Position numbers and translations under genes: made by a program | NCBI GenBank assembly: GCA_003523055.1 | Contig: DPHC01000005.1 | Span: 153,354 to 217,353 of the forward strand | From: Dehalococcoidia bacterium | GTDB taxonomy: Bacteria > Chloroflexota > Dehalococcoidia > Lucifugimonadales > UBA3495 | Direction: 5' to 3' | Length of the DNA: 64,000 nt | In this document: piece by piece, positions 44,132-52,340 of the stretch | Layout: each line of letters begins with the position of its first letter | Position numbering within the stretch: the stretch's first letter is position 1 | Notes under the pieces: model-generated | What the model saw: only the letters and a program-made list of their open reading frames with translations | Told to the model about the DNA's origin: nothing | Database searches by the model: none

Positions 44132-45448
44132 ATGACAACTGTTCAGAACATTTTTGATATATCAGACTTAATCCGGATGTCAATGGAAGAATTAATTGCG
44201 ATTGCCGAGGGAATGGATATTTCTATTGATACTACTGATGAAGAATTGATTAAAGAAGATGTATTAAGAAAGCTTTATAGATCTGCCGCTTCTAAAAATG
44301 CAGGGCAAGATGACAAATTAATATTAACGTCCAGTGGAATATTGCAAGTAATGGACGACGGATACGGATTTTTAAGGCAGGTGTCGGTCCATAAATCCAC
44401 AGGTGATGTATACATATCACAATCTCAAATCAGAAGATTTACTTTGAGAACAGGAGACACCGTTAGCGGTCAAGTTAGGCCGCCTAAAGATGGAGAACGT
44501 TATTTTGGCTTAGTGAGGGTAGATAAGGTTAACGGATTTGACAGTGACAGCAAAAAATCCAAATCTTCTGTAGCATTTGAAACGTTAACTCCGATCTTTC
44601 CAGAAGAACAAGTTGTTTTAGAAACTAATAAAGGTTCTTTATCTTCTAGAATGATTGATTTATTTTCTCCGATAGGGTTAGGGCAAAGAGGTTTAATAGT
44701 ATCTCCGCCTAAGGCGGGTAAAACGACAATCATAAGGCAGATAGCGGCCAGCGTACATGAAAACATACCTGAAGCTACATTAATGGTTGTTTTGATTGGT
44801 GAAAGGCCTGAAGAAGTCACCGAAATGAGACGGTCTATTCACGGAGATGTTTTTGCTTCTACTTTTGATGAATCTGTAGAAGAACAATGCCGAGTGGCAG
44901 AATTAGCCTTAGCTAGAGCTAAGCGATTAGTTGAAGCAAAAAAGAATGTCATTATACTCATGGATAGTGTGACGAGATTGACCAGAGCTTATAATCTCGC
45001 TGTTCCTTCTAGCGGAAGAACTTTATCTGGTGGTATGGACCCAGTAGCTTTGTATCCACCTAAAAAGTTTTTTGGAGCTGCTAGAAACATAGAAGAAGGT
45101 GGAAGCTTAACTATTATTGCAACATGTCTAGTAGACACCGGTAGCAGAATGGATGAAGTTATTTATGAAGAATTTAAAGGAACTGGGAATATGGAACTTC
45201 ATTTGGATAGGCGATTAGCGGATCGCAGATTTTTTCCTGCTGTAGATATATTCAGGAGCGGAACCCGTCGGGAAGAACTATTCTTTGACGAATCTGTAAT
45301 GAAACAGAGAGACTTGTTGCGAAGAATGGTGAATTTGAGTTCAGACAATGGAACATCCAATGTTTTGGAAAGAGTCCTTGAAAGAGTGTCTAAATCTGAT
45401 TCCAATGTTCAATTTTTAGATAATTTGCATAAAGAAGCTAATAGTTAA
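44132..45448 (+). CDS. rho: Transcription termination factor Rho
   Basis: 438 residues. The N-terminal domain is followed by the cold-shock-like RNA-binding part (Y-G-F-L-R near residue 78, then V-Y-I-S-Q-S-Q-I-R-R-F) and the ATPase core with Walker A P-P-K-A-G-K-T-T at residues 192-199 and Walker B I-I-L-M-D-S near 272. The C-terminal R-R-D-like (R-L-A-D-R-R-F-F-P-A) helical region supports the hexamer. Rho ends transcription by pulling on RNA. Third gene of the pyrG transcript. Few intrinsic terminators occur in this window, in keeping with Rho use. Confidence 0.97.
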   Translation: MTTVQNIFDISDLIRMSMEELIAIAEGMDISIDTTDEELIKEDVLRKLYRSAASKNAGQDDKLILTSSGILQVMDDGYGFLRQVSVHKSTGDVYISQSQIRRFTLRTGDTVSGQVRPPKDGERYFGLVRVDKVNGFDSDSKKSKSSVAFETLTPIFPEEQVVLETNKGSLSSRMIDLFSPIGLGQRGLIVSPPKAGKTTIIRQIAASVHENIPEATLMVVLIGERPEEVTEMRRSIHGDVFASTFDESVEEQCRVAELALARAKRLVEAKKNVIILMDSVTRLTRAYNLAVPSSGRTLSGGMDPVALYPPKKFFGAARNIEEGGSLTIIATCLVDTGSRMDEVIYEEFKGTGNMELHLDRRLADRRFFPAVDIFRSGTRREELFFDESVMKQRDLLRRMVNLSSDNGTSNVLERVLERVSKSDSNVQFLDNLHKEANS

Positions 45449-45578
45449 AACCCAATACATGTTAATACATGTGTAGTAACACTCAAGTAACACAAATATA
45501 TGATAATAACTTAGTGGGATTATATATATGCTCGTTATCGGGCAAAAAAAATCAAATCTAAACAAGGAGAAACGCTAT
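45449..45578 (+). promoter_or_regulatory. Promoter region of the S-layer-like gene
   Basis: 130 bp. TATGAT at 45499-45504 with GTAACA at 45476-45481 (17-nt spacer) forms a candidate promoter. Two direct copies of AATACATGT (45454-45462 and 45464-45472) lie just upstream and may be activator sites. AAGGAG near 45563-45568 is the ribosome binding site for the ATG at 45579. Confidence 0.4.
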
Positions 45579-48059
45579 ATGGCAAAGAAAATTGGTTTCA
45601 AACTATCTTTACCTATAATGACCGCAGTCGTTATAGGCGTGTTGGCTTTAATGGTCAGCATGGGAATGTTCTCTGGCCAAAAAGTTGTAGCTAACGATAT
45701 AGCACCTGAATTAGATGGAGTTAGAACTGGAGGCAGCCCATTGGCAGCCCCAGCAGCGGCACAAACTATGTCCGCTGGTGGAACATCTTCAGTAACGATT
45801 ACTCCACCTGAAGTTGGTGCAACCGCAAAAATCGTTATAAGCACTGGTACAGGAACAACCGCCATACTTGAAGGTGATATTATCACCCTCAGAATGGAAA
45901 GCGTTTTTGGAGTACCTACTTCGATAGCAACATCTGATATTATTATGACATCTTCCACAGTGTCAAACGTATCTGGTGCCGCTAACGTAAGAGTTAACCC
46001 TAAAAACGTTACTGTGGAATTCACAGGGCAAAAACTAAACACCGCATTGATACACCTAGAGGTTCCAGACATGGACCCAACGACAGCTGGTTCTGGTGGT
46101 TCAATGATGTCAGGTTCACAGGGCATAGGAACTGCCTCGACTCTCGCGATTACGATCGGACAGTCTGCAGGTATTACTAACCCTACTGAAGCTGACTCTC
46201 CTACCGTAGGAGTATCCGCTAACTTAGCATCAGGCGCTGAGTATGCTGGCATAATAACTACAGCCGGTACATCACTCCCACGAAAACTAACCTCAAGTAC
46301 TACTGGTACTTCTAGAGGCGGTTCAGTGACTGTTACTGGTTATGGTTTCAAAAATTCAACAACAGCTACCGTCTGGTTGGACAGTAACAACAACAAGACC
46401 AGAGACGCTGGTGAAGTTGACTTAGCTGAAGCAGTTGTCGCATCTGATGACACCTTCTCAGCTACATTCAGCTTAGCTGTACCACCATTTTCTGTCAGCG
46501 CTACCAACTATGTCAGCGCAATTGACGGAAAAGGTTCAGTAACTAACGCTAACATTACTATAAGTGTGTCTGATAAAATTATTATCAGCCCTACTACAGC
46601 AGCAGTTGGCGAAACAATCCAAATTACCATGCAAGATTTCCCTGCAAGCCACTATGTAGTTTCAGGTGCAAATGGAGCAGTTAAATTTGGTTCAGTTAGT
46701 GCAACTGTTCAAAGCAACACAATCATTCAAGTAGGCGCTGATGGAAGTGCTGTATTTGACGTAACTATTCCAAACGCAGCAAGAACTGGTACGCAAGCAG
46801 TATATGTATATGCTGACGCAAACCAGGACTCTACTATTTCGGGAGCAAGTGCATCAGCTAATATAACTATTACTGGAGCAACTTTGACCGCAACACCTAA
46901 CGCAATAGTTCCTAACCAAACTGTTAACTTACAAGGATCAGGCTGGACAGATGGTGGCTCTGCTACTATTAACGCAGCTTCTGATACTTCAGTAATTAGT
47001 TTGGGTGGTTCAACAACTGGTTTAAGAGCAACTGGAGCAGCAGCTATCAGTGCAATTAACGCCGGTAATGGATCAATCACCGTAGATAACGGCGGAAACT
47101 GGAGTGGCCCTGTGGTTATTCCAATGACAGCTGGATCTATGAATGGTGGAACTCAAATATTAGAAGTAACTGACAACGGTGGACGAACTGGTAATGCTGA
47201 ATTGACAATCGCTTCTAGAGCATTGGCTATTAGCCCAGCTTCCAGCGGGTTAGGTACTACTATTACAGTAGACGGTACTGGTTACCCAGCAGAGAACTCC
47301 TCAACTGGAGCTGCTACTGCACCAACAGTAACTATGACCTATTACTATGGTTCATCCTCTAAGAATGTGGCTACATTCACCCCAGACGGAACAGGAGCAT
47401 TTAGTGGAACATTTACAGTACCTTTGGATGCACCAATTCCATCTGATAACTTAGTAAAATCTGCATTTAGCTATACACCATCCGGTGGAGCAGCTACTAC
47501 AGTTACTAATACTGTTTCCCATTCAGTACCAACCGCTAGCTTGAGCACTTCAGCTTCTGCAGGCGCAGCTGGTACTAAATTAACCATCACTGGCTCTGGA
47601 TTTAAGGCTTACTCAACTGTAACTACTTTGACAGTAGGTGGAGTTGATGCACGACCTGCTCCAGTACCGGCAACAAATGGAAACGGCGAATTAACCACTG
47701 AGATCATGGTTCCTTCACTTGCTGTAGGTTCACATGCAATCAGTATTACTATCGCTAGTACTACCGCAAGCGCTAACTTCTCAGTAACTTCCACTGGAAT
47801 TTCTGCTGCAGCAAGTGACGCTATAGGTGATGCTATCGGTACACCTGTCGGAGACAACCTCGTTAGAGTGTTCGCATTCGACAACGCTACTAAGGACTGG
47901 TCATTCTATGACCCATCCCCAGATTTGGCAGACGCTAATACTTTGGCCAACGTTGCAGCTGGTTCTGTATATTGGATAAAGACATTGGAAGACGCTACAG
48001 TAGCATTAAATGGAACTGACCGAGCATTGTATGCCGGTTGGAACCTGGTATCTTATTAA
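45579..48059 (+). CDS. S-layer-like cell-surface protein with TIG/immunoglobulin-like modules
   Basis: 826 residues from the ATG at 45579, chosen because AAGGAG lies about 10 nt upstream; an open ATG at 45528 has none. A basic N-terminus and a hydrophobic stretch (residues 12-28) form a signal peptide. The rest is Ala/Thr/Ser/Gly-rich beta protein with repeated S-G-S-G-F-K, G-S-G-W-T-D and G-T-G-Y-P motifs of immunoglobulin-like surface domains. Residues about 550-740 form a double module found twice in the protein at 62660-64000. The last 80 residues form a separate end domain finishing W-N-L-V-S-Y. Codons look richer in C-ending forms than neighbours, as expected for an abundant protein. 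Attachment mode is unknown. Confidence 0.75.
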   Translation: MAKKIGFKLSLPIMTAVVIGVLALMVSMGMFSGQKVVANDIAPELDGVRTGGSPLAAPAAAQTMSAGGTSSVTITPPEVGATAKIVISTGTGTTAILEGDIITLRMESVFGVPTSIATSDIIMTSSTVSNVSGAANVRVNPKNVTVEFTGQKLNTALIHLEVPDMDPTTAGSGGSMMSGSQGIGTASTLAITIGQSAGITNPTEADSPTVGVSANLASGAEYAGIITTAGTSLPRKLTSSTTGTSRGGSVTVTGYGFKNSTTATVWLDSNNNKTRDAGEVDLAEAVVASDDTFSATFSLAVPPFSVSATNYVSAIDGKGSVTNANITISVSDKIIISPTTAAVGETIQITMQDFPASHYVVSGANGAVKFGSVSATVQSNTIIQVGADGSAVFDVTIPNAARTGTQAVYVYADANQDSTISGASASANITITGATLTATPNAIVPNQTVNLQGSGWTDGGSATINAASDTSVISLGGSTTGLRATGAAAISAINAGNGSITVDNGGNWSGPVVIPMTAGSMNGGTQILEVTDNGGRTGNAELTIASRALAISPASSGLGTTITVDGTGYPAENSSTGAATAPTVTMTYYYGSSSKNVATFTPDGTGAFSGTFTVPLDAPIPSDNLVKSAFSYTPSGGAATTVTNTVSHSVPTASLSTSASAGAAGTKLTITGSGFKAYSTVTTLTVGGVDARPAPVPATNGNGELTTEIMVPSLAVGSHAISITIASTTASANFSVTSTGISAAASDAIGDAIGTPVGDNLVRVFAFDNATKDWSFYDPSPDLADANTLANVAAGSVYWIKTLEDATVALNGTDRALYAGWNLVSY

Positions 48060-48077
48060 AGTAAGGCTAGGACATGT

Positions 48078-48114
48078 TTGTGCAGAAAATAAACAACAGA
48101 AATTTTCTGCACAA
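48078..48114 (+). repeat. Perfect 13-bp inverted repeat between surface genes
   Basis: TTGTGCAGAAAAT (48078-48090) and its exact reverse complement (48102-48114) enclose an 11-nt loop. No T-run follows, so it is not a standard terminator. It stands between the stop of the S-layer-like gene and the ribosome binding site of the collagen-like gene, where an RNA hairpin could protect the upstream mRNA 3' end or set the expression ratio. Confidence 0.7.
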
Positions 48115-48141
48115 GTGTGCCTCTAAAATTAGGAGGAATAG

Positions 48142-48759
48142 ATGAAAAAATTTAAAATCCTGGCCCTATTAGCTGTAATGGCGATTCTCTGGACGATCCC
48201 AGCAATGGCGTTCGCTCAAGAGGTTCCGCCTGCAGTGGTAATTGGAACAGCATCTAACAATGGAGTACCAGTCGCGGCTGGCACTACTATAACTGCTCAC
48301 GTAAGTGGGTCAGATGTTGGATCTGCAAAAACCTCAGCTGGTGGCAAATTCCAAGTCACGGCTAAAGGGGTCAAAGGCGATACACTAACTTTTACAATTG
48401 GTGAAGCAACAGCTTCTGAATCTATAAAATTAGCTGATAATGGAGAAGTCTTGAGACAAGATCTTTCTGTTGGAGCTGGTAGTAGCGGGGCCGATGGATC
48501 CGCAGGTTCAAAAGGAGCTACAGGAGCTACAGGAGCTAAGGGAGATTCCGGAGCTAAAGGAGACACTGGCGCTGCCGGTGCTGCTGGAGCCGCTGGACCT
48601 TCTGGTGCTGCTGGTGCTGCTGGACCTGCTGGAGCCGCTGGTGCTAATGGTGCCGACGGAACTAGTGGTGGTGGAAGCATGGGTATAATTGCTTTGATAC
48701 TCGCTATCGTAGCAATAGTTGTAGCCGGCGCTGGATTCTTCATGAGAAAACAGAGCTAA
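48142..48759 (+). CDS. Exported collagen-like (G-x-x repeat) protein with C-terminal membrane anchor
   Basis: 205 residues. A signal peptide covers residues 1-26 (cleavage near A-F-A-Q). Residues 27-115 look like a small beta domain (D-T-L-T-F-T-I-G). Residues 116-175 are twenty G-x-x triplets (G-A-K, G-D-S, G-A-A, G-P-A), the collagen pattern. Residues 180-200 are a hydrophobic segment (I-I-A-L-I-L-A-I-V-A-I-V-V-A) before a short basic tail. I infer a trimeric surface rod tethered in the membrane. AGGAGG lies before the ATG. A strong terminator follows. Confidence 0.78.
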   Translation: MKKFKILALLAVMAILWTIPAMAFAQEVPPAVVIGTASNNGVPVAAGTTITAHVSGSDVGSAKTSAGGKFQVTAKGVKGDTLTFTIGEATASESIKLADNGEVLRQDLSVGAGSSGADGSAGSKGATGATGAKGDSGAKGDTGAAGAAGAAGPSGAAGAAGPAGAAGANGADGTSGGGSMGIIALILAIVAIVVAGAGFFMRKQS

Positions 48760-48781
48760 TCTACCGAAATCACCAAGCAAG

Positions 48782-48817
48782 ATAGGGGCTTCCGATACGG
48801 AGGCCCCTATTTTTTTG
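48782..48817 (+). terminator. Rho-independent terminator
   Basis: A 13-bp stem (48782-48794 with 48798-48810), GC-rich with one G-T pair, a three-base loop and a run of Ts (48810-48817) after it. This is the clearest intrinsic terminator in the window and ends the first collagen-like gene's transcript. Confidence 0.9.
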
Positions 48818-48873
48818 TGTTGCGCAAGAGGCTGATCTGATACAATTTGATTAGGATGGGCAGGAGGACGGGA

Positions 48874-49659
48874 ATGAATAAATTGTTGAAACACTTCGCG
48901 GTTGCTGGTGTTGTGTGTGTATTTATTATGACGTCTCCCAATGTGAAGGCTGATGAACCGGGTACTGTAGTAATTAACTCAACTTTGTTCGAAAGTGCAA
49001 CCGTAACTATTGATCCCGTTGAGGTATTCCCTGGGGCCAAAGTAATGATAACTGGGACTAATTTTCCGAGCGACAGTCCGGTGAGCCAAGGGCATGTTTC
49101 ATACCGGTATGGAGAATCTCAAACTCAATGCGAAGTCCTCGGAGGATATGAAGTTGGGATAGATAAAGGGTTTGTATTTGAGTTCCAAATCCCTTTACAA
49201 GCAGGGATTGGCGAACAGGAATATGTTTATTTAAATAGAGGGTGCGTGAAACCGGTTACAGATTATGTTCGTATACTTGTTTCAGCCTATGAAATACCCC
49301 AAGCCAACGTACAAATTGATGATAATGTAAACAAACTAGAACCTACCGTAGTTCATGAACAATCTACAGATCCAGCGGTCACGATGTGGCAGCAAGGAGT
49401 AACTGGAAGGATTGGGCCCAAAGGTGATCAAGGAATAACTGGACCAAAAGGTGAAACTGGCCAGAAAGGTGATACCGGCGAGAAAGGTAATATTGGTCTT
49501 AAAGGGGATATAGGACCGAAAGGTGATATTGGCCAGATTGGAGAAACAGGGCCACAAGGAGTTGTAGGACCAGCAATCGGGAGCACGATTGCTCTCATTC
49601 TGTCCATTGTGGCGCTAGTAGTAGCCATAAGTGGATTGATATCGAAAAGATGGATGTGA
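48874..49659 (+). CDS. Exported TIG-like plus collagen-like protein with C-terminal membrane anchor
   Basis: 261 residues from the ATG at 48874, preceded by AGGAGG; an open TTG at 48847 lacks one. Residues 1-26 are a signal peptide ending near N-V-K-A. The middle 27-175 begins with a TIG-type strand pair (V-F-P-G-A-K-V-M-I-T-G-T-N-F-P) and has two Cys pairs. Residues 181-237 are about nineteen G-x-x triplets (G-P-K, G-D-Q, G-E-T). A hydrophobic segment at 241-257 is followed by K-R-W-M. It repeats the architecture of the gene before it, but its collagen part is charged and Lys/Asp-rich where the first is Ala-rich. Confidence 0.75.
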   Translation: MNKLLKHFAVAGVVCVFIMTSPNVKADEPGTVVINSTLFESATVTIDPVEVFPGAKVMITGTNFPSDSPVSQGHVSYRYGESQTQCEVLGGYEVGIDKGFVFEFQIPLQAGIGEQEYVYLNRGCVKPVTDYVRILVSAYEIPQANVQIDDNVNKLEPTVVHEQSTDPAVTMWQQGVTGRIGPKGDQGITGPKGETGQKGDTGEKGNIGLKGDIGPKGDIGQIGETGPQGVVGPAIGSTIALILSIVALVVAISGLISKRWM

Positions 49660-49665
49660 ACTAGG

Positions 49666-50244
49666 ATGAAGGGTAAGCTAAAAATAACTGTATTTTGTAC
49701 TCTTGGTTTGGTTTTATTGTGTATTTCAGCTGGCCCTAAACAAGAATCAGTCCCCCCTCAACCCTTTTATGCAGATTTCTATACTGGAACAGTAAGAGTG
49801 CAGGGAACCATACCCGAATTACCGATAGTTCTTTACGCTTGTGTTGTAAGTTGTGACCGAGAAGGCTTTAAAAGCCGTACCATCGCAGTAGGTCCTGATG
49901 GGACCTACGATAATTTACACGTTGATCCGTCAAATAAAAAATATTTGTATCAAATAGTGACATTTTATTTAGAAACCCCATTTGGAAATATAATGGCAAA
50001 TGAACATGCAATTATGGAAGGAGCATTCAGCCGTAATAGGTTGGACTTAACATTTTCTGACCCGGTACCAGTATTTGTGCCTGTAGTTATCCCAGATGAG
50101 ATAATAGTTCCTGAAACAGAACTACCGAGTGTCGGAGGACCGATGAATTTTATCAAGTATGTTAAATTCATCGGTTTTATAGGCGTCACTTTATGTTTAT
50201 TAGGATTAGTGTTCGGGGTTAAAAGTACACGATACAGATGTTAA
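49666..50244 (+). CDS. Exported small beta-domain protein with LPxxG-like C-terminal sorting-type tail
   Basis: 192 residues, 6 bp after the collagen-like gene. Residues 1-22 are a hydrophobic signal. The body (about 25-145) looks beta-rich with a Cys pair (C-V-V-S-C) and a V-G-P-D-G-T-Y motif. The C-terminus reads L-P-S-V-G at 153-157, then a hydrophobic stretch, then a basic K-S-T-R-Y-R-C end, the layout of a sortase signal (L-P-x-T-G) with Val for Thr. No sortase gene is in the window, so a plain membrane anchor is equally possible. No family recognised. Last 4 bp overlap the convergent gene. Confidence 0.6.
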   Translation: MKGKLKITVFCTLGLVLLCISAGPKQESVPPQPFYADFYTGTVRVQGTIPELPIVLYACVVSCDREGFKSRTIAVGPDGTYDNLHVDPSNKKYLYQIVTFYLETPFGNIMANEHAIMEGAFSRNRLDLTFSDPVPVFVPVVIPDEIIVPETELPSVGGPMNFIKYVKFIGFIGVTLCLLGLVFGVKSTRYRC

Positions 50245-50894
50245 TTTGATAAAATTTTGCCTTGCGGATTCAACACATTCAATTCCATATTAGCATTTTC
50301 CACGTTAGTTTTTGATAATGTTATGCGATTTTGTCTGGTTACTTCACTTTTACCTAATTTACTTAGGAACGGTTCTAGTTCTACATTATTGATGTCGGAT
50401 CCTGGAGTATTGTATTGCATAGGAATAACGATTCCAGGTTCAAGATCCTGAATAACTTGTAATATATCGTCAACTTCTAATGTATTTGGCCCCCCAACAG
50501 GAGTTAACAGGACGTCACAAGGACTCAACTCATCTATTTGGTTTGGAGTCAGAGGCTTTTTAATATCGCCTAAATGGCAAATATTGAGTCCTCCAATTTT
50601 GATATTGTATGCGATGTTACGATTTTCTACGTCTTCTTCATCTCCTAAAGGAGTCATTACGCCAGTGACGGAAATGCCAGCGTACTCATATTCTCCAGAA
50701 GAGTTAAATATCACCGGGTTACCAGATATTATTTCAGTATTATTATGATAATCACTCACATTACTCACTGTTATTATTGATGATTTCAGATCATTCAATT
50801 CCAATCCTATGGAATCTGGGAATGGGTTGGTTATAGCCATTATTTCGTTGTCTCTGAGTTGAAAACATCCATGTCCGATCCATGTTATATCCAT
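50241..50894 (-). CDS. Metallo-beta-lactamase-fold protein with degenerate metal site
   Basis: 217 residues. M-D-I-T-W-I-G-H-G-C-F at the start and the later C-H-L-G-D near residue 111 are those of UPF0173-type metal hydrolases. The normal H-x-H-x-D-H metal motif is replaced by N-V-S-D-Y-H at residues 45-50, which keeps only one His, and the I-P-M-H site reads I-P-M-Q. It probably no longer binds two zinc ions, so it may be a structural or ligand-binding relative. It is 2 bp from bioY in the same direction. Confidence 0.72.
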   Translation of the reverse strand: MDITWIGHGCFQLRDNEIMAITNPFPDSIGLELNDLKSSIITVSNVSDYHNNTEIISGNPVIFNSSGEYEYAGISVTGVMTPLGDEEDVENRNIAYNIKIGGLNICHLGDIKKPLTPNQIDELSPCDVLLTPVGGPNTLEVDDILQVIQDLEPGIVIPMQYNTPGSDINNVELEPFLSKLGKSEVTRQNRITLSKTNVENANMELNVLNPQGKILSN

Positions 50895-50896
50895 AA

Positions 50897-51499
50897 TTAT
50901 CCTTTATGCATTTTGTTTACTTGGTTATATGTAAGTGGTATGACAATAGCGACTAAAATTATTTTAATTAGGTCTCCTAGAATGAAAGGGAACAATCCAT
51001 ATTCAAAAGTAGTTCCCTCTGGAACCCAAAATGATAAGACTGCTAACCCGGGTATATAGATTAATGCATTACTTAGTATTAAAGAGGGTAGAATCCACGG
51101 CTTTTGAGCCCATCCGAGTTCTATTAATTTTCCGATCATGTATGCAGCTGGGATAAATCCTAAAATATACCCCCCTGTACTTAATTGCCAAATCAGTCCT
51201 GAGCCACCATTAGAGAATACTGGCAAAAAAGCTCCTTCAATAATATAGAGAATCATTACAGATGCGCCTCTTTTACTTCCTAAAAGGGCTCCAGTTAGCA
51301 ATACTACGAATGTTTGAGCGGTTATTGGGACTGGGGTAAAGCCCAGGTTGATTCTGATTTGAGCAGATAAACTTACTATCAAGCTAAATATTATTACTAG
51401 TATTGCGTTCTTGAGAAAATCAATACTAGGTGAATATCTAGGTATCATCCAGTCTACTAAAACCAAGTGGTTATTGTTGAGGTTCATTTTGAGCTTCAC
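50897..51499 (-). CDS. bioY: Biotin transporter substrate-binding subunit BioY
   Basis: 200 residues with six hydrophobic segments. I-N-L-G-F-T-P-V-P-I-T-A-Q-T near residue 49, L-L-G-S-K-R-G near residue 74 and G-G-Y-I-L-G-F near residue 109 are the BioY hallmarks. It is the S-component of an energy-coupling-factor transporter. No EcfA or EcfT genes are nearby, so it either shares a distant module or works alone, as some BioY proteins do. The short gap to the MBL-fold gene suggests co-transcription. No biotin operator was recognised upstream. Confidence 0.9.
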   Translation of the reverse strand: MKLKMNLNNNHLVLVDWMIPRYSPSIDFLKNAILVIIFSLIVSLSAQIRINLGFTPVPITAQTFVVLLTGALLGSKRGASVMILYIIEGAFLPVFSNGGSGLIWQLSTGGYILGFIPAAYMIGKLIELGWAQKPWILPSLILSNALIYIPGLAVLSFWVPEGTTFEYGLFPFILGDLIKIILVAIVIPLTYNQVNKMHKG

Positions 51500-51635
51500 T
51501 AATTAGAAATATGAACTTAATTATAAACTATAAACTGCTTTGCTCATATTGAATTTGAAGGTAAATTATCCTATTTTTGAGGACTCAGTTATAATAATAG
51601 GATTAATAAATAATTAGAATAAATATAAACAATAA
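51500..51635 (+). promoter_or_regulatory. Divergent bioY / unknown-gene promoter with inverted repeat around -10
   Basis: 136 bp. TATAAT at 51590-51595 lies next to the right arm of an inverted repeat, ATCCTATT (51568-51575) and AATAGGAT (51596-51603). This placement would let a bound repressor block the plus-strand promoter. The sequence does not match BirA or BioR sites that I know. Confidence 0.35.
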
Positions 51636-52322
51636 ATGGACGATATATATAATAATATAATTAAAGAGCCTTCAACTTCTGAAGAACTGATTGATGTTTT
51701 TAATAATAATGTTAAAAACGGTGAAGATTGGATCCTCAGCCTTTTACGTTTGATTTCTGTATGGACTTTACCTAGTGAAAATTATTTAGGTGTAGAATAC
51801 AAATACTTAATTCTAGGAGAAGCTTTAGATTGGTTATCATTAGCAAACAGATTGTCTTTAGGCGTAAAAGAATATATTGATGAAAAAGAGCTAGAAAATT
51901 TATTGGTTAAAGGGAAATTGCCTGATAGATTTTTAACAGAGGATTTTAAAACATTGTTAGGTCCTATCAAATATGGTTATTATTTGAATTATTGGTACGG
52001 AGTAGTAATAGAAGAAGCTATTCAAAACTCTATAGAGAAAGATGTTAGGAAGCGGCATATAGCTTTATGCTTTCAGGATAATGAAGATCTTTCAGAACAG
52101 GTATTCGAGCAATTGTATGGTATTAACAGAAAGACTTTAGTTAGAATTTTCATGAATGAGTTAAATAAAAACGATCATGCAAATATGTGTACCACAGAAT
52201 TAACAGAATTTACTTATTGGTTACACAAATTACGTATTAATAAATGGGACCCTGCTAGAGTTGCGAGCGATACAAAAAGAGGAATATTAGAATTAGAATC
52301 ACTTAATATATATTCTTATTAA
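51636..52322 (+). CDS. Hypothetical protein, mostly helical, upstream of valS
   Basis: 228 residues, no signal peptide or membrane segment. It is acidic and appears helical throughout, with many aromatic residues (Y-G-Y-Y-L-N-Y-W-Y-G near residue 112) and a later C-F-Q-D. I do not recognise a family. There is no good ribosome binding site before the ATG. It ends 18 bp before valS in the same direction and may share the transcript, so a role around translation or tRNA is conceivable but unsupported. Confidence 0.5.
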   Translation: MDDIYNNIIKEPSTSEELIDVFNNNVKNGEDWILSLLRLISVWTLPSENYLGVEYKYLILGEALDWLSLANRLSLGVKEYIDEKELENLLVKGKLPDRFLTEDFKTLLGPIKYGYYLNYWYGVVIEEAIQNSIEKDVRKRHIALCFQDNEDLSEQVFEQLYGINRKTLVRIFMNELNKNDHANMCTTELTEFTYWLHKLRINKWDPARVASDTKRGILELESLNIYSY

Positions 52323-52340
52323 GATAGAACAGGAAAAAAT

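Noticed and set aside
45528..45578. Upstream ATG for the S-layer-like protein
   Set aside because: No ribosome binding site, and it would put 17 polar residues before the signal peptide; ATG 45579 has AAGGAG at proper distance.
45575..46252. 225-codon minus-strand frame opposite the S-layer-like gene
   Set aside because: Caused by the biased codons of the real gene; no ribosome binding site or family.
48297..48743. Long minus-strand frame rich in Pro and Ala opposite the collagen-like gene
   Set aside because: It is the mirror of the G-x-x repeat on the coding strand; no start signal, and the plus-strand gene has a signal peptide, anchor and terminator.
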